From: Paenibacillus cremeus
Lineage (GTDB): Bacteria; Bacillota; Bacilli; Paenibacillales; NBRC-103111
Direction: 5' to 3'
Length of the DNA: 64,000 nucleotides
Assembly (NCBI RefSeq): GCF_007786445.1
Contig: NZ_VNJI01000015.1
Coordinates: 62,001 to 126,000, forward strand
The first letter of the stretch is position 1, and every line of letters starts with the position of its first letter. A program made the translations under genes and the position numbers. Under the pieces are notes generated by a model. The model made no database searches, was not told the origin of the DNA, and was given only the letters and a program-made list of their open reading frames with translations. Below, piece after piece: positions 44,729-54,210 of this stretch.

Positions 44729-46144
44729 GTGTCAAAGCTTTGGGGTGGACGATTTACGAAGAAAACGGATCAGCTGGTAGAGGAGTATACGGCATCGATC
44801 CTGTTTGATAAAGAGCTGGCGGAGGAAGATATTCAAGGGTCGCTCGCGCATGTCACGATGCTGGGCAAATGCGGCATTCTCCCGCTGGACGATGTAGAGA
44901 AGATCAAGGATGGCCTGCATAAGGTGCAGGGAATGATCCGACGCGGCGAGCTGGAGTATTCCGTCAGCGACGAGGACATTCACATGAACATCGAGAAGGC
45001 GTTGATCGACGAAGTCGGTCCGGTCGGCGGCAAGCTGCACACCGGGCGCAGCCGGAACGACCAAGTCGCTACGGACATGCACCTGTGGCTGCGCAAGCGC
45101 GTGATCGAATTCGTCGGCCTGCTGAATAAAGTGCAAGAGGCGCTGATCGAGCAGGCGAAGGCCAACCTCGATACGATCGTGCCGGGCTACACCCATCTGC
45201 AGCGGGCACAGCCAATCTTGTTCGCCCATCATCTAATGGCGTACGTGTCGATGTTCCAGCGCGATATCGAGCGTCTGCAGGACAGCTACAAGCGCGTGAA
45301 CGTGCTGCCGCTCGGCGCAGGGGCGCTGGCGGGAACGACGTTCCCGATCGACCGTCACTTCGTGGCGCAGCAGCTTGGCTTCGACGGCGTGTACGAGAAC
45401 TCCCTCGATGCGGTCAGCGACCGTGACTTCATCCTCGAGTTCCTCTCGAACGGGGCGATGATCATGATGCACCTGTCCCGCCTATGCGAGGAGTTCGTGC
45501 TGTGGTCCAGCACTGAATTCCGCTTCATTGAGCTGGACGATGCATTCTGCACGGGCAGCAGCATCATGCCGCAGAAGAAAAATCCGGACGTGGCAGAGCT
45601 TGTACGAGGCAAAACCGGCCGCGTTTACGGCAACCTGTTCGGTCTGTTGACCGTGCTGAAGTCGCTGCCGCTCGCGTACAACAAGGACATGCAGGAAGAC
45701 AAGGAAGGCATGTTCGACACGGTCCGTACGCTGCAGGGCGCACTGCAATTGTTCGCTCCGATGATCAGCACGATGAAGGTCAACAAAGACCGGATGCGCC
45801 AAGCGGTGAACCAAGACTTTTCGAACGCAACGGACATCGCGGATTACCTGGTCAACAAGGGAATGCCGTTCCGCCAAGCGCATGAAGTCATCGGAAAGAC
45901 CGTGCTCTACTGCATTCAAAATCAAAAATTCCTGCTCGACCTGAAGCTGGACGAATTCCACGAGTTCTCCAAGCTGTTCGATCAAGACATCTACGCGGTG
46001 CTCCAGCCGGAGCAAGTGGTGAACGCTCGCAACGTGTACGGCGGAACCGCCGGCAACCAAGTGAGTGGTGCAATTGAGCGTGCCGAGGCCGTCCTGAGCA
46101 AGTCGAATGCCTGGTTCGATGAGTACTTCGCGAAAAGCAGATAA
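44729..46144 (+). CDS. argH: Argininosuccinate lyase
   Basis: GTG 44729 (GAAAGGGG upstream) gives 471 residues, [20 protein letters not shown]. The fumarase/aspartase superfamily signature [12 protein letters not shown] is present near residue 280, as are [19 protein letters not shown] and [19 protein letters not shown]. It splits argininosuccinate to arginine and fumarate, the last step of the pathway. It ends the cluster at a strong terminator. Confidence 0.97.
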   Translation: MSKLWGGRFTKKTDQLVEEYTASILFDKELAEEDIQGSLAHVTMLGKCGILPLDDVEKIKDGLHKVQGMIRRGELEYSVSDEDIHMNIEKALIDEVGPVGGKLHTGRSRNDQVATDMHLWLRKRVIEFVGLLNKVQEALIEQAKANLDTIVPGYTHLQRAQPILFAHHLMAYVSMFQRDIERLQDSYKRVNVLPLGAGALAGTTFPIDRHFVAQQLGFDGVYENSLDAVSDRDFILEFLSNGAMIMMHLSRLCEEFVLWSSTEFRFIELDDAFCTGSSIMPQKKNPDVAELVRGKTGRVYGNLFGLLTVLKSLPLAYNKDMQEDKEGMFDTVRTLQGALQLFAPMISTMKVNKDRMRQAVNQDFSNATDIADYLVNKGMPFRQAHEVIGKTVLYCIQNQKFLLDLKLDEFHEFSKLFDQDIYAVLQPEQVVNARNVYGGTAGNQVSGAIERAEAVLSKSNAWFDEYFAKSR

Positions 46145-46171
46145 GTCGAGCTCCCATAAACGGAAAAACGA

Positions 46172-46198
46172 AACGCGGCCCCGAGGCCGCGTTTTTTT
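46172..46198 (+). terminator. argH terminator
   Basis: AACGCGGCC pairs with GGCCGCGTT around CCGA, then further T residues. It lies between convergent argH and the VanW gene and could serve mainly argH. Confidence 0.9.
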
Positions 46199-46214
46199 GC
46201 ATTTTCACCCTGCG

Positions 46215-47726
46215 TTACCGGAAATTCGGCCCCTTAACCCCATCCTCGATCAGCGGCTGCGGTGTTTCCCCTCCAGGACCGGGGGCGGCACGATCAATGC
46301 CGGAGGAGCCGCTGTTGGAGGCGATCAAGGTCGGCTGGGCGGAATAGGTGTCGCGCGAAATTTTCTCTTGCGAGACCACCACGCCGTTTTGTTTTTTATA
46401 GCGGTACGTCTCCACGATATAGCCGGGCTTCCCCGGTGTGACGACCTCCTGTTTACCGCTGGGCAGCGTTGGGTTGAGCACGTATTTGACCGGAGGCTGT
46501 AGCGTTTCGATCGTTTTCGACTCGATATCGTAGGTCAGCTCCGGCGGCGTTTGACCGAATAGCTTGACGGTAAGGCTTCGGTCGGTGGCTTCGGTGCGAA
46601 TCAAAAGCGAGTGCTGGGAGCTGTTGCGGAACTTGAAGTTGATATAGCCGGTGGCAAAGGTAGCGTCCTGCCCCAGCGGTACATAGCTGATCGGCAGCGA
46701 GTGATTGCGCCGCTCGACGATTTCAAGCCCAGCGCGAAGCACGGCATTGTACAATGTAGACGATACTTGGCAGATCCCGCCGCCGATGCCCGGAACCAGC
46801 TTGCCGTTGAGAATGACGGGCGCTTCTTTGAACCCGAAATTTTTGCTCGTTTGCTCGATATACGGCGCGTAATCGAACACTTCCCCTGGCTTTAGCACGA
46901 CATCTTGAATCGAGGCGGCGGTCGAGCACACGTTGTAAATCCGGCCCTCGGTGCTGACGTTTTTCGAAGGAGGAGGCGGGTAATTGGTGGTGAACTCGCT
47001 AATTTTACGCGTAATGCCCTGTAATTGAAGGGAAGCAACAGTAATTTTCGGTTCAATGGTTTTCATCGGCACGTTGATCGGCAGCGGATTCTTGGTAGTA
47101 GCGGGCTGCCGCGACGGATGCTCTAGCAAGCTGCTGCCGGCCCAGTTGGCCGATCCCCAAGTTGGCAGGAGGGCGTTCAGCGCGCTGGCGAGCTTCTCCT
47201 CGTCCACTTTTTCCACGCGACTCTCCGGAACATACCGAATCGTATCATCCGCTTGAACGACCCTCTGCGCATTGACCGGCTGCCGTGCGTAGACCTGGGG
47301 GAACACCTGCTTCAGCTTGGCCGTCAGCGGTTCTCCCGCCATCGACCGGGGCAGTGTCCAAGCAGCGCCTCGAGTGTGCCACTTGTAGAGCGCTTTTTGA
47401 AACATGGAGCCCTCCCGAAGCGGCCGCAGGCGTGCCTTAATCTCCTGCTCGTCCACTTGCAATCCCAGCTGCTCCAGCGTCAAATCGGCCGTAATGCCGC
47501 CGCTGACCATTAACCGAATGGGCTGCCCCATCAGCCTAGCTTTCTTTTCCTGCAATTGTCGCTCCAGCTCCGCAGCAGGCATGCCTCCCACCGACCAATC
47601 TCCAATGGTCACGTGCGCGGGAAGGGTAGGAAGCGATCCGTAAACGGCTATCGTAATGAACGCCGACAGGGTGATGAGGAGTGAACCAACCACCAACCAC
47701 CAAACGCGGGGGGGAATGTGTGCCAT
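46215..47726 (-). CDS. VanW-family envelope protein with PG-binding and G5 domains
   Basis: The likely start is the ATG at 47726 (AAGGAGAACC upstream on this strand), giving 503 residues beginning MAHIPPRVWWLVVGSLLITL, a membrane anchor. Residues about 55-180 resemble the peptidoglycan-binding_4 region that often precedes VanW. The VanW domain follows (NVCSTAASIQDVVLKPGEVF, then GIGGGICQVSSTLYNAVLRA). The C-terminal KQEVVTPGKPGYIVETYRYK and NGVVVSQEKISRDTY form a G5 domain, which binds glycans. VanW's function is unknown; homologues are not specific to vancomycin resistance. It is divergent from ftsE. Confidence 0.88.
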   Translation of the reverse strand: MAHIPPRVWWLVVGSLLITLSAFITIAVYGSLPTLPAHVTIGDWSVGGMPAAELERQLQEKKARLMGQPIRLMVSGGITADLTLEQLGLQVDEQEIKARLRPLREGSMFQKALYKWHTRGAAWTLPRSMAGEPLTAKLKQVFPQVYARQPVNAQRVVQADDTIRYVPESRVEKVDEEKLASALNALLPTWGSANWAGSSLLEHPSRQPATTKNPLPINVPMKTIEPKITVASLQLQGITRKISEFTTNYPPPPSKNVSTEGRIYNVCSTAASIQDVVLKPGEVFDYAPYIEQTSKNFGFKEAPVILNGKLVPGIGGGICQVSSTLYNAVLRAGLEIVERRNHSLPISYVPLGQDATFATGYINFKFRNSSQHSLLIRTEATDRSLTVKLFGQTPPELTYDIESKTIETLQPPVKYVLNPTLPSGKQEVVTPGKPGYIVETYRYKKQNGVVVSQEKISRDTYSAQPTLIASNSGSSGIDRAAPGPGGETPQPLIEDGVKGPNFR

Positions 47727-47801
47727 GACAGGTTCTCCTTTGGGATTTAGCTCAAGCTCGTACACTACGATGTATATGCGGCCAAGCTTCGAAACTTTCC
47801 A

Positions 47802-47836
47802 AACACCTGTGTGAAAACGATGTCGTAACACCTGTG
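47802..47836. repeat. Direct repeat AACACCTGTG in the vanW-ftsE divergent region
   Basis: The 10-mer occurs at 47802-47811 and 47827-47836, 25 bp apart. The embedded ACACCTGTGT is itself near-palindromic. A regulator site is possible, but the region also has other CACA-rich stretches. Confidence 0.35.
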
Positions 47837-47935
47837 ACAAAGTGTAGAAATTCACAATTGCACAAAGGATTTTGCGTTTTTGTGTCGAACTTATAAAGGC
47901 TGGGGCAACCCGCAAAACTTTCAGGATGTGATACC

Positions 47936-48622
47936 GTGATTGAAATGAAAGACGTGTGGAAAACGTACCCAGACGGAAGCCACGCTCTCAAAGGCATCAA
48001 TGTTCAAGTGGACCGTAACGAATTCGTCTACGTCGTGGGCCCCTCGGGCGCCGGTAAATCGACATTCATGAAATTGATCTATAGAGAAGAACGACCGACC
48101 AAAGGGACGATTTTCGTCAACGGGTTTAACCTAGAGAAGCTCAAGCAGCGCAAAATCCCTTATGTCCGCCGGAATATCGGCGTCATCTTTCAAGACTACC
48201 GTTTGCTCCCGAAGCTGACGGTGTTTGAGAATGTCGCTTTTGCCATGGAGGTCATCGAGGCGCCGAAGAAGATCATCCGCAAGCGCGCAATGGAGGTTCT
48301 GGAGCTCGTGAAGCTGAAGGACAAGTTGAATTCGCTTCCAACGCAGCTGTCCGGGGGAGAGCAGCAGCGGGTAGCCATCGCCAGAGCGATCGTGAACAAT
48401 CCGTCTGTCATCGTCGCCGACGAACCGACCGGAAACCTCGACCCCGAGACGTCCTGGGGCATTATGAAGCTGATGGAAGAGATCAACTTCCGCGGAACGA
48501 CGATTATCATGGCTACGCATAACAAGGAAATCGTCAACACGATGCGTAAGCGCGTATTGGCGATTGAATCGGGCCGAATCGTCCGGGATGAACTGAGGGG
48601 TGAATACGGCTATGAAGATTAG
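47936..48622 (+). CDS. ftsE: FtsE, ABC ATPase of the FtsEX division complex
   Basis: GTG 47936 starts a 228-residue ABC ATPase. Walker A is GPSGAGKST (residues 36-44), the signature is LSGGEQQRVAIARAI, and Walker B is VIVADEPTGNLDPETS. FtsE works with FtsX at the membrane to control peptidoglycan hydrolases during division or elongation. It overlaps ftsX by 11 nt. The downstream M23 hydrolase fits as the effector. Confidence 0.96.
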   Translation: MIEMKDVWKTYPDGSHALKGINVQVDRNEFVYVVGPSGAGKSTFMKLIYREERPTKGTIFVNGFNLEKLKQRKIPYVRRNIGVIFQDYRLLPKLTVFENVAFAMEVIEAPKKIIRKRAMEVLELVKLKDKLNSLPTQLSGGEQQRVAIARAIVNNPSVIVADEPTGNLDPETSWGIMKLMEEINFRGTTIIMATHNKEIVNTMRKRVLAIESGRIVRDELRGEYGYED

Positions 48623-49529
48623 AACGGCCGTACGGCACCTTCGGGAGGGGACAAAGAACGTCGCTCGGAACGGCTGGATGTCCTTTGCCTCGATCAGCTC
48701 GATTTCCATCTCGCTATTTATATTAGGTGTGTTTTTACTGCTCACGCTCAACGTGAATTACTTGGCGGAGCAGATCGAGCAGCAGGTGGAAATCCGAGTA
48801 TACCTTGAGGTAAACACCCCGGATAGCCAGATTACGCAGCTCCAAAATGAGATTGGTGCCATCCCGCAGGTCGATAAGGTACGCTTCGTATCGAAGGAAG
48901 AAGGACTGAAGTATCTGCGGGAGAAGCTTGGGGAAAGCGGCAAGCAGCTGCTCGAGGGCTTTGACGGCGACAACAATCCGCTTAACGATTCGTTCACCGT
49001 CGAGGTGTCGGAGCCGCGCGAGGTGGCGTCGGTTGCCGCGAAGATTTCGGATCTGAACGCAACCAAGCCGGCCAAGCCGATTTACCGGGTTAGCTACGGG
49101 CAAGGCACCGTTGAAACGATGTTTAAAGTGACGACGATCGTGCGCAACGTCGGTTTGGTGCTCGTCGCCGGCCTGGCGCTGACCGCCATGTTCCTGATTT
49201 CCAATACGATCAAAATTACGATTGTCGCTAGGCGTCGCGAGATTTCGATCATGAAGCTGGTGGGAGCGACGAACTCGTTTATTCGCTGGCCGTTTTTTAT
49301 CGAGGGTGCGCTGCTGGGCATTATCGGCTCCATTATCCCTACCGGCGTGCTGCTCTACGGCTATTGGCAGATGATGCGGTCGCTGCAGCTCGATTTGAAT
49401 TTGCTGCTCATTAAGCTGCTGCCTTTTGACGACATCAGCATGAAAGTGGCAGGCCTATTGATCGGGATCGGCGTGTTGATCGGGATCTGGGGTAGTACGT
49501 TATCGGTGCGCAAGTTTTTACGTGTATAG
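48612..49529 (+). CDS. ftsX: FtsX, permease of the FtsEX complex
   Basis: ATG 48612 with GAGGGGTGA upstream gives 305 residues; GTG 48600 is also open. There are four membrane helices: ISSISISLFILGVFLLLTLN near the start, then a large external loop (about 60-175), and three helices toward the C terminus (VGLVLVAGLALTAMFLISNT, GALLGIIGSIIPTGVLLYGY, GLLIGIGVLIGIWGSTLSV). This is the FtsX topology, in which the external loop recruits a hydrolase. RRREISIMKLVGAT is the family's conserved intracellular segment. Confidence 0.96.
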   Translation: MKIRTAVRHLREGTKNVARNGWMSFASISSISISLFILGVFLLLTLNVNYLAEQIEQQVEIRVYLEVNTPDSQITQLQNEIGAIPQVDKVRFVSKEEGLKYLREKLGESGKQLLEGFDGDNNPLNDSFTVEVSEPREVASVAAKISDLNATKPAKPIYRVSYGQGTVETMFKVTTIVRNVGLVLVAGLALTAMFLISNTIKITIVARRREISIMKLVGATNSFIRWPFFIEGALLGIIGSIIPTGVLLYGYWQMMRSLQLDLNLLLIKLLPFDDISMKVAGLLIGIGVLIGIWGSTLSVRKFLRV

Positions 49530-49589
49530 AAGGTTAGCCCGAATTTTGGCGAAAAAAGCCGTAGGACAAGACGAGTACGGGAGGAACAG

Positions 49590-50825
49590 GTGTTGAAAAA
49601 ATCTTTTCTGCCACTAGTTGCAGCTGCCGGTCTCTTGGGTACATTACTGCTGCCGCAATACGGATTTGCGATCTCCGAATCCCAACGGATCGAGCAAGAG
49701 CTGAATCAGCTCAAGAAAACGAAAACCGCCGTTCAGCAAAAGGCTGCCGACACGGAGAAGGAAAAAGGCAAGGTCCAGCAGGAGAAGCAACAGAGCACGA
49801 CGGATCTGAACACCATTTTAGGCCAAATTGATACGACGAATCAGAAGCTGGTTTCGCTCAACGAGCAGACGGCTACCGTTTCCGATGCCCTCAAGGACAA
49901 TGCGAAGCAGCTGGAAGATGCGGGCGCGCGGATTACAACCCGGGACCAGATGCTGAAATCCCGTCTGCGGCTCATGTACATGAACGGAGTCGTATCCTAT
50001 GCGGATGTGCTGCTCAGCTCGACGAACTTCAGCGACTTTTTGGACCGGCTGAACGCGCTTAAGTCGATTGTGAATCAGGATAAAGAAATATTGGAAGCCA
50101 ATAAGCGGGATCGGGACTTGGTGGCGGCCAAACGGGTGACGATTGAGAAGCAGCTGGCGGAGGTAAAGGATCTCTACGCGCAGGCGGCGGCTATTAAGGC
50201 GGATCTGGTCGTCAAGGAGAAGGAGAAGGAAGTGAAGATCGCCAGCCTCTCGAAAAAAGAGCAGGAGCTGGATGAGATCACCGAGGAAGCGGAAAAGCAG
50301 ATGCTGCAGGTGGCGCGTCAAGAGGCGACCAAGCAGCTAGCGCTGCAGCAGGCGAAGGCGGCGGAAGCAGCCAAGCAAAGCAGCGGCAAGGCACCGGCTC
50401 CGGCCTACACGTACACCCCGGGAGGCAAGTTCGCTTATCCGCTGCCGAGGGTCGTGAACAAGTCCTCTGACTTCGGCGTCCGGATAGATCCGTTCACAGG
50501 GAAGCAGGCCGGGCATACGGGTGTGGATTTACCATCTCCGCAGGGTACCGATATTTATGCGGCTGAGGACGGCGTCGTCATCTTGGCGACCTGGTGGAGC
50601 GGATACGGCAACTGCGTTATCATCGATCATGGCAAAGGCGTTTGGACGCTCTACGGTCATATTCGCAATGACGGGATAGTGGTAGACAAAGGCGATACCG
50701 TTAAACGCGGACAAAAGATCGCCGAGGTAGGCGCGACCGGACGGGCCACCGGAAATCACCTTCATTTTGAAGTACGGATTAATGAAAACCCGGTCGATCC
50801 GAAGCCATACATCGGGATTAAATAA
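49590..50825 (+). CDS. EnvC-like coiled-coil M23 metallopeptidase
   Basis: GTG 49590 follows GGGAGGA. The 411-residue product has a signal peptide (FLPLVAAAGLLGTLLLPQYG), a long coiled coil (residues 30-255) and a C-terminal LytM/M23 domain (about 290-405). The zinc ligands are intact: HTGVD, and HLHFE, so it is probably an active endopeptidase, unlike degenerate EnvC proteins. FtsEX in other bacteria activates coiled-coil partners (EnvC, PcsB, CwlO). Its location right after ftsX suggests it is the cognate target. That pairing is inference. Confidence 0.9.
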   Translation: MLKKSFLPLVAAAGLLGTLLLPQYGFAISESQRIEQELNQLKKTKTAVQQKAADTEKEKGKVQQEKQQSTTDLNTILGQIDTTNQKLVSLNEQTATVSDALKDNAKQLEDAGARITTRDQMLKSRLRLMYMNGVVSYADVLLSSTNFSDFLDRLNALKSIVNQDKEILEANKRDRDLVAAKRVTIEKQLAEVKDLYAQAAAIKADLVVKEKEKEVKIASLSKKEQELDEITEEAEKQMLQVARQEATKQLALQQAKAAEAAKQSSGKAPAPAYTYTPGGKFAYPLPRVVNKSSDFGVRIDPFTGKQAGHTGVDLPSPQGTDIYAAEDGVVILATWWSGYGNCVIIDHGKGVWTLYGHIRNDGIVVDKGDTVKRGQKIAEVGATGRATGNHLHFEVRINENPVDPKPYIGIK

Positions 50826-51013
50826 ACCGCCGCTCATAATTTTCCAAGGCTTGTCATACACTATATAAGATGGATTTTGGATTCCTTTTTTATAGAGAGA
50901 CAAGTTATCAAATTGGGTGGTACTTAATAGGGTAACGTTGCAGCTGTTACAGCGTGGAATCACGATGTCAGTTGTCAACGAGTTGCGACGGTAAAGGCGG
51001 TGTGTAGTGAGGT

Positions 51014-52465
51014 ATGACGTTCAAAGGACGTACGGTAATTGCATTTATTCTTTTAGCTATGTTTGCCAGCAGTATTATGACCCTCACGATTGTGAACCCG
51101 TCGGTGTTCTCGGCCGCAGGTAAAGAAGGCGTCACCGATGTGAAATCGGGGCTGACGAGCAAGGATTACACGAAGCTGGCCACGACGTATCAGCTGATTG
51201 AGAGCAAGTTTTTGAACGAAGTGGACCATGAGAAAATCGTGAATGGCGCGATTAACGGCATGCTCTCGACACTGGACGATCCGTTCACGGTGTACATGGA
51301 TCAGAAGGAAGCCAAGCAGTTCGACGAGAACATCACGTCTTCCTTCCAAGGCATCGGAGCGGAAGTCACCTCCTCGGATGATGGGAAGGTAACGATCGTC
51401 TCCCCGATCAAGGGCTCGCCGGCGGAGAAAGCAGGGCTGCATGCGAATGACGTCATCGTCTCGGTAAACGGCGAGAAGCTGGAAGGGCTGACGCTGAACC
51501 AAGCGATTATGAAAATTCGAGGTCCCAAAGGGACCCAGGCCAAGATTGAAATCATCCGGGCCGGCACGCCGGAGCCGATTCAAGTGATCGTCGTGCGCGA
51601 CGATATCGATGTGGAGACGGTCATTGCCGAGATGCTGCCGAACAACATCGGGAAGATCGAAATTCGCCAGTTTTCCAGCAACACGGCCAAGCGCTTTAAG
51701 GATGAGCTAAAGAACCTTGAAGACAAAGGCATGAAAGGCTTGATCATTGATGTGCGGAATGATCCAGGCGGCTTATTGTCAGCCGTTGTAGAGATCGTCG
51801 AGCCGTTTGTGCCGAAAGGCAAAGCAATCGTCCAGATCGAGAACCGCAAGGGCGAGCGCGAGGAAACGCCATCGCAGGGGACGGGCAAGCCGTATCCGGT
51901 GACAGTGTTGATTAACAAGGGCAGCGCCAGCGCGTCGGAAATTTTGGCCGGGGCTCTGCATGATTCGGCGGGCAGCAAGCTGATCGGCGAGAACTCCTTC
52001 GGAAAAGGGACGGTTCAAGTCACGTTCGAGAAGGAAATGGGCGACGGCAGCAACATCAAGATGACCGTCTACAAATGGCTGACGCCAGCCGGCACATGGA
52101 TTCATAAGAAGGGCATCGCCCCTGATATGGCGGTGGACCAGCCGGGCTTCTTCAAAGCGGCTCCGCTGACGAAGAAGGCGACTTTGAAGCCGGATACGAC
52201 GAGCGACGATGTGAAGAACCTGCAGATTATGCTGCAAGGTTTGGGACTCAGCCCGGATCGTACGGACGGGTACTTTAGCGATAAAACCGCGCAGGCGGTG
52301 AAGGCGTTCCAGCGGATGAACAGCTTGCCGGTGACGGGCGAGGTGGATACGGAGACGGCTACGAAGCTGGAGAAAGCGATTCTGGCAGCCATTCGCGATC
52401 CCAAAAATGACCTACAGCTGAAGGCGGCCGTACAACAAGTGCAGGATGCGATTGCGAAAAAGTAA
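51014..52465 (+). CDS. ctpB: CtpB-type S41 carboxy-terminal processing protease
   Basis: The 483-residue protein has an N-terminal anchor (TVIAFILLAMFASSIMTLTI), a PDZ domain (about 100-185), the S41 peptidase core and a C-terminal peptidoglycan-binding domain (LQIMLQGLGLSPDRTDGYFS, about 395-460). The catalytic Ser306, Lys331 and Gln335 (in GSASASEIL and SFGKGTVQ) keep the spacing of B. subtilis CtpB (309, 334, 338). CtpB cleaves SpoIVFA in the intermembrane space during sporulation. Gene order ftsEX...ctpB-minJ matches B. subtilis. Other Ctp paralogues are possible. Confidence 0.92.
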   Translation: MTFKGRTVIAFILLAMFASSIMTLTIVNPSVFSAAGKEGVTDVKSGLTSKDYTKLATTYQLIESKFLNEVDHEKIVNGAINGMLSTLDDPFTVYMDQKEAKQFDENITSSFQGIGAEVTSSDDGKVTIVSPIKGSPAEKAGLHANDVIVSVNGEKLEGLTLNQAIMKIRGPKGTQAKIEIIRAGTPEPIQVIVVRDDIDVETVIAEMLPNNIGKIEIRQFSSNTAKRFKDELKNLEDKGMKGLIIDVRNDPGGLLSAVVEIVEPFVPKGKAIVQIENRKGEREETPSQGTGKPYPVTVLINKGSASASEILAGALHDSAGSKLIGENSFGKGTVQVTFEKEMGDGSNIKMTVYKWLTPAGTWIHKKGIAPDMAVDQPGFFKAAPLTKKATLKPDTTSDDVKNLQIMLQGLGLSPDRTDGYFSDKTAQAVKAFQRMNSLPVTGEVDTETATKLEKAILAAIRDPKNDLQLKAAVQQVQDAIAKK

Positions 52466-52541
52466 CATGACCCTCATGCCTAGGGGATATCTGGGAAATT
52501 CAGGGGTTAGGCAGGAAAAGATTCTCTCACGTCGAAATATT

Positions 52542-52592
52542 AAAAGAAGGCGGGCTCCGATGAGTTTCGGAAGCTTGACCTTCTTTTCTTTT
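52542..52592 (+). terminator. Terminator after ctpB
   Basis: AAAAGAAGG (52542-52550) pairs with CCTTCTTTT (52579-52587); GCTCCGA and TCGGAAGC pair inside. TCTTTTAT follows. Confidence 0.65.
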
Positions 52593-52597
52593 ATCGT

Positions 52598-52715
52598 TAC
52601 AGAAACTTAAGTTCGGTGAACTGCTAAGGCACGGACGAGAGCTTTCTGTACCAAGAAAAACTTCCGCTTAATCGCGGTCGCTCATCCTTGAAGGACTTCG
52701 TTAACAGTTTTTCTT
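52598..52715. repeat. Two adjacent rod-like imperfect palindromes between ctpB and minJ
   Basis: Rod A: TACAGAAA (52598-52605) with TTTCTGTA (52643-52650). Rod B: AAGAAAAACT (52653-52662) with AGTTTTTCTT (52706-52715). Each encloses a loop of 37-43 nt containing a GCTAAGGCACGG- or GCTTAATCGCGG-like core. A third, related copy lies at 54146-54210. The space 52466-52750 otherwise holds only the ctpB terminator. Confidence 0.6.
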
Positions 52716-52750
52716 ATTCCTTTCCATCTTCGCATTCAAAGGAGCAGGCT

Positions 52751-54040
52751 ATGAACCTGGTTGCCGATGTAGGGTATCGAGGGCTGCAGGCCCTGTTACA
52801 GCTCGTGTTGCATCCTTTTTACTATGTAGGGCTGATCTTTATTGTACTGCAATACCGCAGGCAGATTGCGTTTGAGCGTAAGCTGTTTGCCACGAAGCTG
52901 CATTCCTTAGTCTCAGAAACGTGGAGAACGGTGCTGTGGGGCTGGATCGGCGGATTATTCGCCTCCGTGTTGATGGCCGTTGTCGGAGCTACGGTGCAGC
53001 CGGAAGCGGTTACGTTGTTGTGGGTGATCTCGCTCGTGCTGATCCTGTTCCGTGTGCGCTTTCTATGCTGGGCGTATGCTGTTGGGATCATCGGAGTGCT
53101 TCAGACGGTGGTCGGTGCGTTTGGCGTCCTGCGAGATGAGGCATCGATTGCTTGGTTAACTGGACCGCTCATGCAGCTGAGTATGCCGGCGATGCTTGCA
53201 CTCGTTGCGATTCTTCATTTGGTGGAAGCGCTGTTTGTGCGTCGGCAAGGGGCTCGCTTCGGAACGCCAATGTTTTTTGGAAGTAAGCGCGGTAAAATTG
53301 TCGGAGGTTATCACCTGCAGGGCTTTTGGCCGATGACGTTGTTTCTGCTGGTGCCGGTGCAAAATGGAGGCCCGGCTCTGCCGTGGACCCCGCTGCTCGG
53401 CGGCGACCTGTGGCAGCACGGCTGGGCGCTGGTCGGCTTCCCCGTCATGATCGGCTTCGCCGAGATGACCATCTCGCGCCTGCCGCGGGACAAGGTTCGG
53501 ATCAGCTCCAATCTGCTGCTGCTCTATGCAGGCATCATGCTAGGTCTCGCTGCGCTGGCATCGTTGTGGCCGGTGCTGACGCTTCCTGCGTGCTTGCTCT
53601 GCATTCTATTGCACGAAGCGATCATCTGGTACAGTCGCTGGGAAGAGACGCACCGCGTACCGCTCTTTGTTCACGGCAGCCGGGGGCTGAAGATTCTTGG
53701 GTTGCTTCCTGGAAGTCCGGCGGAGGAGCTCGGCATGCAGGTTGGAGAAACGGTGCATAAGGTGAACGGCGTGCTGGTACGAACGAAGTCGGAGCTGCAT
53801 CAAGCGATGCAGGTGAATTCGGCGTTTTGCCGGCTGGAGATTTTGAATCTGGCCGGCGAAAGCAAGTTTTTAAAGCGGGCGATGTTCTCCGGTGAGCATC
53901 ATCAGCTCGGCATTATTTTGGCTCCGGATCAAGATGCGTTGCACTATGCGGAAGAGAAGCAGCGACCGATTTTTGCCTATCTCAGCCGGAGGCTGGTCGG
54001 ATTGCTCAGCAAAGAATCGTCGCAGTCCCGATCGGTGTAA
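52751..54040 (+). CDS. minJ: MinJ-like PDZ-domain division topology protein
   Basis: ATG 52751 has AAAGGAGC upstream; the 429-residue product has about seven or eight membrane helices (LLQLVLHPFYYVGLIFIVLQ, GWIGGLFASVLMAVVGA, LLWVISLVLILF and others) and a C-terminal PDZ domain (RGLKILGLLPGSPAEELGMQ, then GETVHKVNGVLVRTKSELHQ). B. subtilis MinJ (397 residues) has this structure and lies near ctpB. It bridges DivIVA and MinD to place the division septum, and affects swarming. The call rests on architecture and synteny. swrA, between them in B. subtilis, is absent here. Confidence 0.83.
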   Translation: MNLVADVGYRGLQALLQLVLHPFYYVGLIFIVLQYRRQIAFERKLFATKLHSLVSETWRTVLWGWIGGLFASVLMAVVGATVQPEAVTLLWVISLVLILFRVRFLCWAYAVGIIGVLQTVVGAFGVLRDEASIAWLTGPLMQLSMPAMLALVAILHLVEALFVRRQGARFGTPMFFGSKRGKIVGGYHLQGFWPMTLFLLVPVQNGGPALPWTPLLGGDLWQHGWALVGFPVMIGFAEMTISRLPRDKVRISSNLLLLYAGIMLGLAALASLWPVLTLPACLLCILLHEAIIWYSRWEETHRVPLFVHGSRGLKILGLLPGSPAEELGMQVGETVHKVNGVLVRTKSELHQAMQVNSAFCRLEILNLAGESKFLKRAMFSGEHHQLGIILAPDQDALHYAEEKQRPIFAYLSRRLVGLLSKESSQSRSV

Positions 54041-54043
54041 AAG

Positions 54044-54090
54044 AAAAAAGCCGCTTGCGCCCCTAAAGGGGACGCAATGCGGCTTTTGTT
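54044..54090 (+). terminator. minJ terminator
   Basis: AAAAGCCGC and GCGGCTTTT pair, with TTGCG / CGCAA and CCCC TAAA GGGG inside, then TTGTT. The 3' arm doubles as part of the T-rich exit. Confidence 0.85.
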
Positions 54091-54095
54091 GTTAT

Positions 54096-54143
54096 AATAC
54101 TAGACTTTCCAAGTTTTGAGCGGAGCTCAAGAAGTCTAGTATT
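54096..54143. repeat. Cruciform-like repeat after minJ with the arg-repeat core
   Basis: AATACTAGACTT (54096-54107) and AAGTCTAGTATT (54132-54143) pair perfectly over 12 bp and enclose TTGAGC GGA GCTCAA. The inner 16-mer TTTGAGCGGAGCTCAA is identical to the core of the tandem repeat at 40177 and 40215. Confidence 0.7.
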
Positions 54144-54145
54144 TC

Positions 54146-54210
54146 AAGAAAAGCTACCGCTAAAGCACGAATGTACTTCCTCGAATAGGCTCCGATCAGG
54201 AGCTTTTCTT
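54146..54210 (-). terminator. Probable motB terminator / rod repeat
   Basis: AAGAAAAGCT (54146-54155) and AGCTTTTCTT (54201-54210) form a perfect 10-bp stem around a 45-nt loop. On the minus strand it directly follows the motB stop codon and exits into TTTTCTT. The sequence is related to the rods at 52598-52715. Confidence 0.55.
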
